Shown here: positions 46,312 to 58,400 of the stretch, piece by piece
How the letters are laid out: each line of letters starts with the position of its first letter
Position numbering within the stretch: position 1 is the stretch's first letter
Assembly (NCBI RefSeq): GCF_000008545.1
Contig: NC_000853.1
Coordinates: 944,465-1,008,464 of the forward strand
Source of the DNA: Thermotoga maritima MSB8
GTDB taxonomy: Bacteria > Thermotogota > Thermotogae > Thermotogales > Thermotogaceae
Direction of reading: 5' to 3'
DNA length: 64,000 bases
Notes under the pieces: model-generated
Database searches by the model: none
What the model saw: only the letters and a program-made list of their open reading frames with translations
Told to the model about the DNA's origin: nothing
Position numbers and translations under genes: made by a program

Positions 46312-46862
46312 AGAGATTGCGGTTTCTTTATGTAGATCTTGGTTACGGGTCCGATCTGTTCAGTGGCCACTTCATAGCCTTCCCTCAGAGAGAAACTTGT
46401 GATCCTCTCTCCCGAGAGTGGATAGTCGCACATCACGATCAGGGTTTCTCCAGGCTGGAGTTTTTCCAGTTCTTTTCTGGTCGTGATCTCTGGAACGGGA
46501 CATATTTGTCCCCGCATATCGAGAAATTTCTTCGACCCAGGCGACTCTTCTACTGAGATGATACTGGAAATTTTCTTTTCTTTTTCGTTCTCGTGGAGCA
46601 ATTCCACCGCTGCTTCGAGCATCCTGAACACCTGAACAGAAGAAAAATCGTACCTGTCACCCTCGGGTGTCTTTACGACTTTGAGGATCCCCGCTTTAAC
46701 CATCTGGTTCAAATACCTGTAAGCGGTTGAGGGATTGATCTTCAGCTTCTCCGCCACTTCTGAAGCGGTGAGACAACTGTCTCTCAAAAGCATCAGGATG
46801 TCGAGTCGTGTCTGATTCGATAAGGTTTTAAAGAGTGTCAAAACGCTTCCGCGCTGTCCCAT
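46308..46862 (-). CDS. ArsR-type regulator fused to a TusA sulfur-carrier domain
   Basis: 184 residues. Residues 1-90 are an ArsR-like winged helix (LFKTLSNQTRLDILMLLRDS, LTASEVAEKLKINPSTAYRY); 107-184 are a TusA domain (FLDMRGQICPVPEITTRKEL, PGETLIVMCDYPLSGERI) with the active Cys121 in CPVPE. The TusA half is clearly paralogous to the free TusA at 48980-49219. Likely a one-component regulator that reads the persulfide state of the sulfur relay through Cys121; Cys30 and Cys145 are further candidates. It follows the sulfur operon after a terminator. ATG after AGAAGGTGG. Confidence 0.9.
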   Translation of the reverse strand: MGQRGSVLTLFKTLSNQTRLDILMLLRDSCLTASEVAEKLKINPSTAYRYLNQMVKAGILKVVKTPEGDRYDFSSVQVFRMLEAAVELLHENEKEKKISSIISVEESPGSKKFLDMRGQICPVPEITTRKELEKLQPGETLIVMCDYPLSGERITSFSLREGYEVATEQIGPVTKIYIKKPQSL

Positions 46863-46879
46863 GGGTTACCACCTTCTGC

Positions 46880-46902
46880 AAAAGCCGCGGACGAGCCGCG
46901 GC
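46880..46902 (-). terminator. Terminator at the end of the sulfur-relay operon
   Basis: GCCGCGG (46896-46902 complement) - five bases - CCGCGGC, a 7-bp G+C-only stem on the minus strand followed by TTTT. It lies between dsrH and the ArsR-TusA gene and overlaps the leader of the latter, so the regulator would be expressed by read-through or by a promoter near 46920. Confidence 0.65.
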
Positions 46903-46948
46903 CTGCTGTTGACTTAGCGTATTCTTATTTTATCACATCTAAATCTCA

Positions 46949-47212
46949 TCAGCCGATGAATTTCTCTTCACCCTCCAGAAGATCTATGAATTCACTGTAA
47001 GTGATCAGTGGAACTTTTGAATCCTCTTCGGAATATCCTCTCGCAAGAAAATCGTCCTTGATTGCGTAGACCTTTGCTGGTGTTTCGAGTTCTTCCAGAG
47101 CCCAGAAGACACCGTTTTGTATGAGAACTATCTTATCTTCTGCCTTTGCAGATCTTATTTTGAGTTTTTCCACTGGGTGATCCGTTCCGTACTTAACGAG
47201 TACGAGTGCCAT
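46949..47212 (-). CDS. DsrH/TusB-like sulfur relay protein (cysteine-free)
   Basis: 87 residues, from memory T. maritima TM0979, whose structure is known. DsrE-fold with VLVKYGTDHPVEKLKI, VLIQNGVFWALEEL and VYAIKDDFLARGYSE. In the sulfur relay TusB/DsrH sits in the TusBCD (DsrEFH) hexamer. The protein contains no cysteine at all, so it must be structural; DsrH of Allochromatium has a conserved Cys. Follows dsrF by 11 bases. Confidence 0.93.
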   Translation of the reverse strand: MALVLVKYGTDHPVEKLKIRSAKAEDKIVLIQNGVFWALEELETPAKVYAIKDDFLARGYSEEDSKVPLITYSEFIDLLEGEEKFIG

Positions 47213-47223
47213 CTCCTATCACC

Positions 47224-47577
47224 TCACATGAATATAACGTAGTCGAAACTGTGTAAGAATTCTGGGAGATTCGCTTCGTCGATCACTTCTGCCCCGAAAT
47301 TTTCGTCCAGTTCTTTTACCCTGTACTTCTCGAGATGCTGTTTGACTGCGTAAACTTTGGTACCGTATCTTTTGATGTATTTGTGACAGATCGAGAGAGG
47401 AAGTAGTCCCAGCATCTCCGGCTTCGTATTTTTGGATAACGCAACAGAAGCCTCTTCAATTAGGAGAACATTTGGTTCCAGATCCTCTCCGTACATTCCA
47501 AAGGCAGTTCTGAATGCTTCGTTGACCCAGACACTTCCAACCGGTGATTGATAGGCTACAAACAGAAGTTTCTTCAT
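47224..47577 (-). CDS. DsrF/TusC-like sulfur relay protein
   Basis: 117 residues, DsrE fold (KKLLFVAYQSPVGSVWVNEAFRTAFGMYG; KVYAVKQHLEKYRV). Subunit of the predicted DsrEFH hexamer. One Cys (64) in LPLSICHKY; whether it takes part in sulfur transfer is unknown. Gaps of 9 and 11 bases to its neighbours show a tight operon. Confidence 0.9.
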   Translation of the reverse strand: MKKLLFVAYQSPVGSVWVNEAFRTAFGMYGEDLEPNVLLIEEASVALSKNTKPEMLGLLPLSICHKYIKRYGTKVYAVKQHLEKYRVKELDENFGAEVIDEANLPEFLHSFDYVIFM

Positions 47578-47586
47578 GATCTCACC

Positions 47587-47943
47587 TCAAGCCATCAGAT
47601 TTATGAATCTGTCGCAGGTGGCAATCAGGTTTGCGAGTTCTGGAAGACCGCTCGGTTTCGAACCCTCTATTATCATGTCTGTGGTTATCCCTCTGTAGTC
47701 CATACATATTCCACATATGTGAACCTCGAAGTTTCCTTTTTGCATCAGTTCTACAAGTTTCTGTGGAATGTTTCTGTCGATTTTGATTGGCTTTATGTTC
47801 TTGTTAGTACAAATGACGGAATCCGCGAAGAGAAAGAGTGTTACTTCATGACCTTTTTCCATTGCGGCTTCAGCGATCTTTATAGCGGTATCCAGATCTT
47901 CATATGTATAGGGTGGAACCATCACCTGTATTCCTATCTTCAT
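47587..47943 (-). CDS. DsrE/TusD-like sulfurtransferase subunit
   Basis: 118 residues. DsrE fold with HICGICMDYRG; Cys77 and Cys80 fall where the active cysteine of TusD/DsrE lies. Would pass sulfane sulfur between TusA and the hexamer. ATG at 47941-47943 follows AGAGGAGG; an earlier in-frame start is inside the transporter gene. Confidence 0.91.
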   Translation of the reverse strand: MKIGIQVMVPPYTYEDLDTAIKIAEAAMEKGHEVTLFLFADSVICTNKNIKPIKIDRNIPQKLVELMQKGNFEVHICGICMDYRGITTDMIIEGSKPSGLPELANLIATCDRFINLMA

Positions 47944-47965
47944 AGTTTTTCCTCCTCTTGAAGTT

Positions 47966-48964
47966 TCATTTCTGTCTTCCAAACAGGAACCAGGCCATTG
48001 TCCAGTTTCCGAGAATGAAAAAGATAGATGCTACTATCGATGAGATGGCCAGTGTCGGAACACCGGTGAGGAAATGACCTATATTACATCCTCCAGCTGT
48101 TACCGCACCGAATCCCATGAGAAATCCTCCCAGAAGAACCTGAGCGTAGGTTTTGGGGTTCTTTGGCATTCTCAGTTTGAACTCTTTTCCTGCAATGGCA
48201 GATATGGCGGCTCCTATTATTATTCCGAGAATCTCAGCACCTTCCCAGTTCAGAGAGGCGTTGTTTGCGTAAACAGAAACCAGATTTATCCAGCCCCCTG
48301 TGATACCAAGACCATAGTTTCTTCCTGTACTCGCACTTGCCCACCAGGCTATGGGTGCGAGTATCGCTATGAGAACAGAAGCAGCGATCCAGTTCAATTT
48401 GGAAGGCCTCTGGGACTTGTTTTTCACTCCGAAGGCGTACCAGAGCATGAGCGCAAGGAAGATAATTGAGGCGATCCATGGACTGATACCGAGCACCGTT
48501 GCGATAGTTGGCCCTGTCTTTGGTGCGTAAACGGGATTTGTGTTCGAAACTGTCACCGTGTAGTTGCTCAGCCACTTGATCCATCCCGAGAACAATCCCT
48601 TCTTTGTAGCGTGGGCCGTCAGAGCGTAGGCCAGAGCTGCGAACCACGCTGTTGTCATTCCTTCGCCGGTTCTGTAAGTCACTCCCGAAGCACATCCACC
48701 AGCGAGCACCATTCCCATTCCGAAGATGAATCCACCAATGATGTTTCCAATCCAGTTGAGGGGTTTGGGGTTGAGAGTTATGATGCCGGCCTGAGCGAAG
48801 ATCAAGAGCGTGATGGATTCGAGACCGAGTGTCAGCGCAGCGAGCCTCATCAAGTAATTGTCCTTGAAGATCAGAACGTCTCTGAAAGCGGAGTTAAAGC
48901 AGATCCTGCCACGCTGAAGGATTACACCGAACAGAACTCCGATTAGTAGACCGGTCCAGACCAT
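47966..48964 (-). CDS. YeeE/YedE (TsuA-like) sulfur-compound transporter
   Basis: 332 residues with about nine membrane helices. The three conserved Cys motifs of the family are present: GRICFNSAFRD near the N-terminus, LAGGCASGVTYR in the middle and TAGGCNIGHFLTG near the end; in TsuA these cysteines line the thiosulfate path. It should import thiosulfate or a related sulfur compound to feed TusA, whose gene precedes it by 14 bases. Confidence 0.92.
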   Translation of the reverse strand: MVWTGLLIGVLFGVILQRGRICFNSAFRDVLIFKDNYLMRLAALTLGLESITLLIFAQAGIITLNPKPLNWIGNIIGGFIFGMGMVLAGGCASGVTYRTGEGMTTAWFAALAYALTAHATKKGLFSGWIKWLSNYTVTVSNTNPVYAPKTGPTIATVLGISPWIASIIFLALMLWYAFGVKNKSQRPSKLNWIAASVLIAILAPIAWWASASTGRNYGLGITGGWINLVSVYANNASLNWEGAEILGIIIGAAISAIAGKEFKLRMPKNPKTYAQVLLGGFLMGFGAVTAGGCNIGHFLTGVPTLAISSIVASIFFILGNWTMAWFLFGRQK

Positions 48965-48979
48965 GACTTCTGCACCTCC

Positions 48980-49219
48980 TTATTTCACTTTGATGTAGAT
49001 CTTCCATTCGCTCGGACCCACTTCTTCGATTTCCAGGACTTCGTGGCCAAGTTTTTTGACAGTTTCCGGGATTCTTTCTTTCGACATTGGATAGTCGATC
49101 CACACTTCAAGGATTTCTCCTGGCTTCATGTTCTGCAGAGCCCTTTTGGTTTCAACATCAGGCACTGGACAAACCTCTCCTCTCACATCCAAAGTCTTGG
49201 TGACCTGGTACTTCGCCAT
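48980..49219 (-). CDS. tusA: TusA-family sulfur carrier
   Basis: 79 residues. TLDVRGEVCPVPDVETKRAL places the active Cys17 in the CPxP motif; GEILEVWIDYPMSKERIP and GPSEWKIYIKVK complete the two-layer fold. Carries sulfane sulfur as a persulfide. ATG at 49217-49219 follows GGGGAGGTG. First gene of the operon and paralogue of the sensor domain at 46308-46862. Confidence 0.94.
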   Translation of the reverse strand: MAKYQVTKTLDVRGEVCPVPDVETKRALQNMKPGEILEVWIDYPMSKERIPETVKKLGHEVLEIEEVGPSEWKIYIKVK

Positions 49220-49273
49220 ACTGCACACCTCCCCTTGAGTTTTTGTGAAAAAAATCTCAATCCTCGTGAAAAT

Positions 49274-49311
49274 AATAATATTCTAATGTTACATAGACGT
49301 TGAATAATATT
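49274..49311. promoter_or_regulatory. Repeated AATAATATT near the tusA promoter
   Basis: AATAATATT occurs at 49274-49282 and 49303-49311, 29 bases apart, in the 205-base gap between the divergent tusA and macroglobulin genes. On the minus strand TTCAAC (with ATATTA 17 bases on) may be the tusA promoter overlapping these repeats. A candidate site for the ArsR-TusA regulator; A+T richness makes chance likely. Confidence 0.3.
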
Positions 49312-49424
49312 ACGATATGGTAAATTAACCAAATGATCACGTTTAAAGATTGATCTTCTGATTTTCTTTCGTTAAGTGGTATCATAGTATTAACATTTTA
49401 AAAACGTGAAAGAGGGGGATGGGT

Positions 49425-52400
49425 ATGAAGAGATTGATTTTCTTGGTTTTTCTTCTGATCAGCTTCAGTCTTTTTGGAGGATACGCCTATTTCTCTAGAT
49501 ATCCTGTTCTGCACCCAGATGAGGGGCTCTCCTTTGTGATCTCAGATCTGGAGAATATCACCCTGAACGTGTGGAAGATAAGTGAAGAAGACTTTTTGAA
49601 AGCAGTTTTTGATCCAGAAAGCTTTAACTTTTCACTGTTAGAGATAACACGTCCTATCTACAGTAAAAAGTTCTCCTCAGAAGAGTGGAAAGAATTCTCA
49701 TTTCCGCTCAAAGACAGGGGATTTTACTTTGCGACTCTGGTTTCCAACGAGGGGACGGTTTTCAGAAGGGTGATTGACAGGAGCCTGTTCATCGTCACCG
49801 ATCTGGAAGCGATCTACTTTTCCGACAGCGAAAAGCTGAGGCTCCACGTATTCGACTCAGACGGTGATTTTGTAGAAGGAGCGGAGGTCCTCCTCTTTGA
49901 AGATTCAAAACTGATCGACAGAGTTTTCACCGGCAAAGACGGGGTCGTTTCTATCACGAAACACTTCGACACGTTCTACATCAGGTACGGGGACTCTCGA
50001 TTTTTTGGAGGGGTGTACTTTTCAGGTGGAGGGCTTGAAAGAGAAAAGCTTTTCTTTGTCACAGACAGGCCGATCTACAAACCGTCCGACACGGTCCACT
50101 TCAGAGGTCAGATCTTCTCTTTTGAAGAGGGTCTCTACAAAGCCTTTGAGAAGACGAAAGTCACCGTTTCCATCTTCGACACAAAGAAAAACGAGGTTTA
50201 CAGATCGGAGTTCGAAACCGACGAGCTCGGTGGATTCAGCGGTTCCATGAAACTTCCAGACACAGCCTCGGTCGGACTCTACAAGGTGAATGTCGATCAC
50301 GGAGGAAGACGCTACTACGAATATTTTCTGGTGGAAGAATACAGGAAACCGGAGTACAAAGTCGAAATCGAAACGGATAAAGACGTGTACATATCTGGCG
50401 AAGTTGTGAACTACCTTGTCAGGGTGAAGTACTTCAACGGCCAGCCCGTCGCGAAGGCGCAGGTTGCCTACTACGTTCGGGCCTTTCCAGAGGAAGGAAG
50501 CGGCTATCTAGTTTACAGGGGAACGGACTTCACGGACGAAGAGGGAAACCTCAGGCTCGGTGTGAAAACAGAAGAAGGGTTTCAGGGCTCTTACCGGCTG
50601 GAGGTGATTGTGACGGATGAGAGCCAGCGTCAGATCGAGGAAACAAGGTCTGTGAAGGTGTACGCCGACAACGTTCTGATATCTCCTCTGGATCGGTACG
50701 TTTCCACTTCACCGGGCAAGCAGGTGAGGGTGAAGGTGAAAGTGACGGATCTTTCAGGAAATCCTTTAAATGGACTGCTCACCACCTCTTCTGAGGATTC
50801 AACGAGCACGGTGGCCGTGGAAAACGGTGAGGCGATCGTCACTTTCACCCCAAAAGAGCCAAAAAGTTACAGAATAGAACTCTCCTTTGGAAAAGCGAAT
50901 ACTCACTTCTACGTGTACGCTTACTGCGGTGCAGGAACAAGCAGCGAGTTCGTAATCAATCCGGCAACGAACACAGTGAAACCCGGGGATGAACTTTCGG
51001 TTCAGATCCTTGCACCTGGTAAGGTGATGGGAGTTCTGGGAATCGTCTCAAACAGGGTTTACGACACTATTCCCGTCTCCTTCACCGGATCTGTCAACCT
51101 GCGTGTCAGAATACCGAAAGATATCCCCGAGAAGAATCTATTCATCAGCTTCGTTGGACTCGACGATAATGGGCGTATCTACAAGCTGGAAAGGCTGAAC
51201 GTTCTGCTCGACACGAATTTCACCACCATGAAGATTCTGTTCGACAAAGATCAGTATGAACCTGGAGAAATGGCACAGATCACGATCGAATCGAATGTGG
51301 ACAGAGTCTGTCTTTTCCTCGTTGATGAAGCGATATACGCCATGGTTGGAGCAGAACCACCGGTGCTCGAAAACTTCCTCTATCCATACATGAACTATCC
51401 CCGGACAAGAGGAGGATTTCCGCATTACTGGAGGCTCTACGTTTCAAGGAATTCGTTCCGAAACAAACTCGCTTCCCTCCCGGAGGAGAAGACCTTTGCC
51501 GATTTCAAGCAGAACGCCCTTCCATCCAAGTTGAACGTCAGGGAGTACTTCCCCGACACGGCCCTCTGGATCCCATCACTGAAGCTTCACAACGGAACGG
51601 CAAGGGTGAGCTTCAAGGTACCAGACAGCATCACTTCTTTCAGGGCAACGGCCTACGGTTTCTCAAAGGATCGATTTTCCCAGACAGAAAGCGAAATGGT
51701 CGTTTCCAAAAAGTTCTATCTGATGCCACATCTTCCATCTTTTCTGAGGGAGAGTGATGTGATAAAAATATCCGCAACCGTTTTCAACAGGACTTCAAAG
51801 ACGCTTCCGGTTCAACTCACGGTGGAACTTCCCGAGAACATAGAACTCCTCGAGGGGAGTTCTTCAAGGCACTTTTTGATGGAGGCGAACTCCTCACACA
51901 CAGAGACCTGGACAGTGAAGGCTGTCTCCGCTTCTGAAGGAAGTTTCGTGAAGTTCGTTGCGGTCGGAGAAGATCTGAACGATGCGGTCTCCATGAGACT
52001 GCCCGTTGAAAGATTCGCCTTCGAAAGGGAATTCTACCGCATCATGCTCTTGGACGGGAAAGAAACGCTGGAAATTCCAGGGCAGTTCATCTCATCGAGG
52101 ATAAGGTTTCTGGACAGCATCGTTCCGCTTGTCGAGGATAGCCTGAAAAGGTTGATAGACTTCCCGTACGGTTGTGTCGAACAGACCATGAGCCGGTTCT
52201 TCCCGGCTGTGGTTGCAGCAAGCGCAGGAATAGAGGTGGAAAACCTGGAAGAGATCATCCAGAGGGGGCTGTTCAAACTCTACTCTTACCAGCACAACGA
52301 TGGTGGCTGGGGATGGTTCAGATTCGGCGAATCCGATGACTTCATGACCTGCTACGTGATGGAAGGGCTGTACTTTACCATGAAGGCAGGATACGATGTC

Positions 52401-54006
52401 GCAGAAAGCGTTCTGCAGAGAGGAATAGAGTATCTCAGAAAACATCCATCGGCCTACGGATCGTATGTTCTCGATCTGTACGGAGTGAATCACGAGCCGT
52501 TCAAGCCAGAAAGCGAAGCGGATCTGGTGTTTCTGAGTTTGAGTTCAAAAGAGGCTCTGAAACAGCTGATGAACTACGTCGTCCAGGACGAGCAGAAGGC
52601 CTATCTGAATGTATATTCTAATAATCCCCTCATCAGTGAGATCCAGCTCAACAGCGTCTTCCTCAGGGCTCTTGCGAAGTGGAAAGAATTTCCAGAACTG
52701 GAAAGAAAAGTGACAAATTACCTTCTCTTGAAAAAAGACAGCGCTTTCTGGACTTCCACAAAAGACACGTCCTTTGTTATTTTGGCGCTCCTTGAGGCGA
52801 TGCCGGAGTACGCTTCAACCACACTGAAAGTCATCAACTCCGAAAACACCTTCGAACTGAAGCCAGGTGAAGAAAGGTCCCTCGTTCCCGGTTCACTGAC
52901 CGTCTCTGGAAAAGGCATTGTGGAAGTGGAGGTAGTTTACATCGAAGTTCCGAAAGAGGCTGTGAGCGAAGGTTTGGAGATAAAAAGAGAATTCTACAAA
53001 AGGTACGAACTGCTCATAGAGGAGAATAAAATGATTGTGGATGCCTTCGTGCCGATCGGGAGAGGATACGTACCGCGCTCGATACACCCTGTCGAGAAAG
53101 AGCAAACTGAAGAGCTCTACATCCTGCCGTACAAGTACTGGAAGAAGACAATCGAATACAGAGGAGTTCCCCTCGAGATAAACGGTGCAGAAGTGAAAAT
53201 AAAGGGAGAGACTTACACGTTCTTCAGGATCGAAACGTTCAACGGCTTGATTCTTGTTTTTTTCAGAAACGAAGCGCTCATCTACGATACGGAAAAGAAC
53301 ACCATCACCAGGTATCTGGATGTAACGGACGCAGGTTTCATGAGAAGTGGTCCCGTCTTTCTCATGAAGGGATTCGTGCTGGTCGGTGATGAAAAGATAC
53401 CCGTTCCCGAAGACGTTACGGGACTGTCCTGCACGATGGACGAAATCTTGCTGAGGGGAGAAAACAAAACGTACTGGTACAGGAACGGAGAGTTCGTGGA
53501 TCTTCCGTTTGTTGCCAGAAGGGTATTCTTCTGGGATGGGAAGAAGCTGGTTGCGGAGAACATACGCTTCAGTGGATCTTCAAAAACTCTTCGGAACAGA
53601 GTTTTCGAGGTGGTCTTCGATGTTGGAGACGTGAAGATAGAATTGGGAGACATAATCAAAACGGTGGTGAGGGTTAAAGGAGATGGAAATTATCTCATAG
53701 TGGAGGATTTCATCCCGTCCTGTGCGCAGGTGCTCTCGAACTACAGAGAAAAAGGGATCGAGGAAAACAAGTTCTCGTACAGCTGGTACTCTTCATGGAA
53801 CGCATGGTACTCTGGAAGGGAGATTCGAACGGACAGGGTGGCGCTCTTTGCCCGATATCTTTACGGTAATAGCTTTGACTACGTCTGGAGGGCGACTGCA
53901 GAGGGGGTGTTTCATCTTCTTCCGGCACGGGTTTATCCGATGTATTCTCGTGGTCTCTATGCTCATACAGATCCAGATGTGCTTTTCATCGGGGCGGATT
54001 TTATCG

Positions 54007-54029
<23 letters not shown>
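49425..54029 (+). CDS. Bacterial alpha-2-macroglobulin with thioester motif
   Basis: About 1534 residues with a signal peptide (KRLIFLVFLLISFSLFGGYA) and no lipobox, so exported but not a lipoprotein. Macroglobulin MG2 block FFVTDRPIYKPSDTVHFRGQ, bait-like region, A2M block VREYFPDTALWIPSLKLHNG, then FPYGCVEQTMSRFFP with the CxEQ thioester near residue 917, and terpenoid-cyclase-like repeats (DGGWGWFRFGESDDFMTCYV). Traps proteases covalently. ATG at 49425 is 6 bases from GAGGGGGA; the ATG at 49419 abuts it. Overlaps the next gene by 23 bases. Confidence 0.94.
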
Positions 54030-55357
<1,328 letters not shown>

Positions 55358-55407
55358 TTTTGTGTACAATTTAAGTTGGATACAGCAAATCCAAAGGGGG
55401 ATGTACA

Positions 55408-58400
55408 ATGAAAACATTCCTTGAAAGTCTCAAATTCCCGGTCCAGGAAGTAAATAAAAAAAGTTCCGGCGAGAAAGGACCTGGAAGGCCTCCGTACTGG
55501 GAGATGGTGTTTTACTGGACGAGGAAACCTCTCGTAGGTGCAAGGTCTGTAATAGCGGGGGCACTGCTTCCCGAAAACGTGGATGAAAATCTATTCAAAG
55601 CGGCTGTAAGACTTTCTTCGCCCACACCCCACAGAGAGAACCCTCAAATTCCCGCGGAATTTGCGAAGTACTTTGAAGGGAAAAAGTTGCTCGATCCCTT
55701 CGCTGGGTTCGGTTCGATTCCCCTCGAAGGGCTGAGACTCGGCCTTGATGTCACGGCTGTTGAACTTCTACCAACAACCTACATTTTTCTCAAGGCCGTT
55801 CTCGAATATCCAAAGAAGTTCGGGAAATCCCTCGTGAAAGACGTTGAAAGGTGGGGTGAGTGGATAACCGAGCAACTCAAGAATGACCCTGAAATCAGGG
55901 AGCTTTACGACGATGACGTGGCCGTTTACATCGGAACGTGGGAAATCAGGTGCCCTCACTGTGGGCGGTGGACTCCTGCGATAGGAAATTTCTGGCTGGC
56001 AAGAGTTAAGGACGGCAAGGGCTACAAGAGGCTCGCCTACATGAAGCCTGAGAGGAAGGGCGATGAGATTGAAATAAGGGTGATTGACCTCAACGAAATC
56101 CTGGACGATATTTCTAAAGCGAATGTTGACGGCAATGAGATCATCTTCGAAGGAGAAAACTACGTGAAAACAGTAGAAGAAGCTGTAAGAGATGGAAAGC
56201 TGAAACAGAGTGATGTGAAGATAGATGGAAACACGGTTATCTTCGAAGTTCCTTCGGCGAATATCGAATCAAGACGGGATCAACTCACCTGTCTTATGTG
56301 TGGAAATGTCATAAAGTACGCGGATGAAAATGGAAATCACCACATGAAGCTGAAAAACGGGGATTTTTATGTGAAGTTCGCGCTGAGAAAGTACCACGAA
56401 GGTGATGAGCGCTTCGCAAGGCAGAGACTGCTCGTGAAGGTGAAAGTCAAGGATGGAGATCTGATCTTTGAACCAGCGACAAAGGAAGACAGCGAAAAAC
56501 TCTGGAAAGCGAAGGAGAAGGTCAGGGAGATGCTTGAGAAGGGAGATCTGGACGTGCCGAGTGAAGCAATACCTCTTTACGAGAACCGCCGTATTACTCC
56601 AATACTCAGTGCAGAAAAATGGTATCAGTTCTTCAACCCCCGTCAGCTTCTCACCCTCATAAAGATCGTGAGGCTGATAAGGGAAGTTGGCAGAAAGGTC
56701 GAGGAGGAAAAGATTGCCGAGGGCTGGAATAAAGAAAGGGCATTTGAGTATGCGGAGGCAGTGGCAACGTATTTGAGCACGGCGATGTTGAAGTATGCGT
56801 ACTACAATTCAATCGTTACCCGGTGGGATTCTACTTGGTGGAAAATTGGGGAAACAATGTCCACCCGTGGAATCGCAATGAATTGGAACTGGACAGAAAG
56901 TCCTTGGTTTAGTAGTTTTGGTGGGATGATCAAAACACTCCTTGCAATATTAAGGGGTGTTAAATACCTCACCTCCGCTCTCTCCTCCTCCCAGAGAACC
57001 CTTGCGGATTTCACAGAAAACTCCGTTAAAGTTCTCCAGGGCGACGCGACCTCGCTCAACCTTGGAGAGAAGTTCGACGTCATCGTAACTGATCCACCCT
57101 ATGCAGATGATGTCCCATACACAGAACTTTCTGACTTCTACTACGTCTGGCTCAAAAGGGCTCTGAGCGACGTTGAGAACGGAAAACTCATTCCAAGGTT
57201 CCACAAGGAAGCGTTTTTCAAAAGAATCGGCCCCAAATGGGTGGAAATCAAGACCCAGTGGCAGGAATTTGCGAAGAAAGAAGTTTCGACGAATCCGGGT
57301 CGTTTCATGGAAGACGAAAACAAAAAGGAGAAAGCCGTCCAACACTTCGAAAACCTCTTCAGTCAGGCCTTCGTGGCCATGAGGGAGCACCTCAAGGACG
57401 ATGGGGTTCTTGTCACCTACTACGCTCACACAGATCCGGGAAGCTGGATAAACCTCATTGAAGCCGGCTGGAGGCGAGCAAGACTTCAAATAACGAGGGC
57501 AATCCCTCTGACAACCGAATCGGAAACGAGCATCGTGAGCAGGGGTAAAATGAGTCTCGACACCTCGATCGTTGCTGTCTGGAGAAAACAGAAAGAGGAA
57601 AAAACCGTTCAAATATCGACTCTGAAGGAAGAGATCGAGAGAAAAGCAAAGTCTTCGGCTCGTGAATTCATAGAGTATGGTTATGAAGGACTCGATCTGC
57701 TGTACGGTGTGATGGCGGCTGCCCTCGAGGAAGTCACAAAGTACAGAGAAATTTCCTCCCTGAAAGGTCCTCTTACGACAGAAGAAATTTTGAACGAATA
57801 CGTATATCCCGCTACTATAAGAGGAATTGTGAACGCGATTGCGGAGATCGAAGGAACTGGAACACTCCATTCTGGCACTGCCATGTTCTACACCGCTTAC
57901 AAGATACTATTTGGAAACGCATCTTTGAGCGCGAACGATATCGTCCTCCTCAGGCTCGCAACATCAACAGATCCGAGTGAGTTGATCAGCAGTGGAGTTC
58001 TCAAAGAGAAGAGATCTTCAAGCAGTAAAGAATACACGCTCTACACACCGGATCTTCTCGGCAAGAAAGCTTTGGACACGAAGGAGTTCCAGAAGTTCCT
58101 TCATGAAAAGAAACTCGATCCGGTAGAGCCAAAACCAAAAAACAGTGTGGATGTGCTTCAGCTTCTCGAGTACTACTCACTGCTTGGACGCTCCAGAGTG
58201 AAAGAGGAGATAGAAAAACTCAGAAAAATGTGGGCTGGTGAGGTAGAAGAGGCCCTTTTTATCGCGAGGCTCGTGTCTGAGTACTACGCGGAGATCTACA
58301 TCAGGAAAATAGATCCTGTCAGGAGGATGAAAGAAGAGTTCGCTTCAGAGATAGACAGGGAGCTGGAAAAGGACGGATTCCTCGAAGTCGTTTTGATGAG

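Noticed and set aside
56950-57870. 306-codon minus-strand frame inside the methylase gene
   Set aside because: Antisense shadow of the DPPY-containing region; no start signal.
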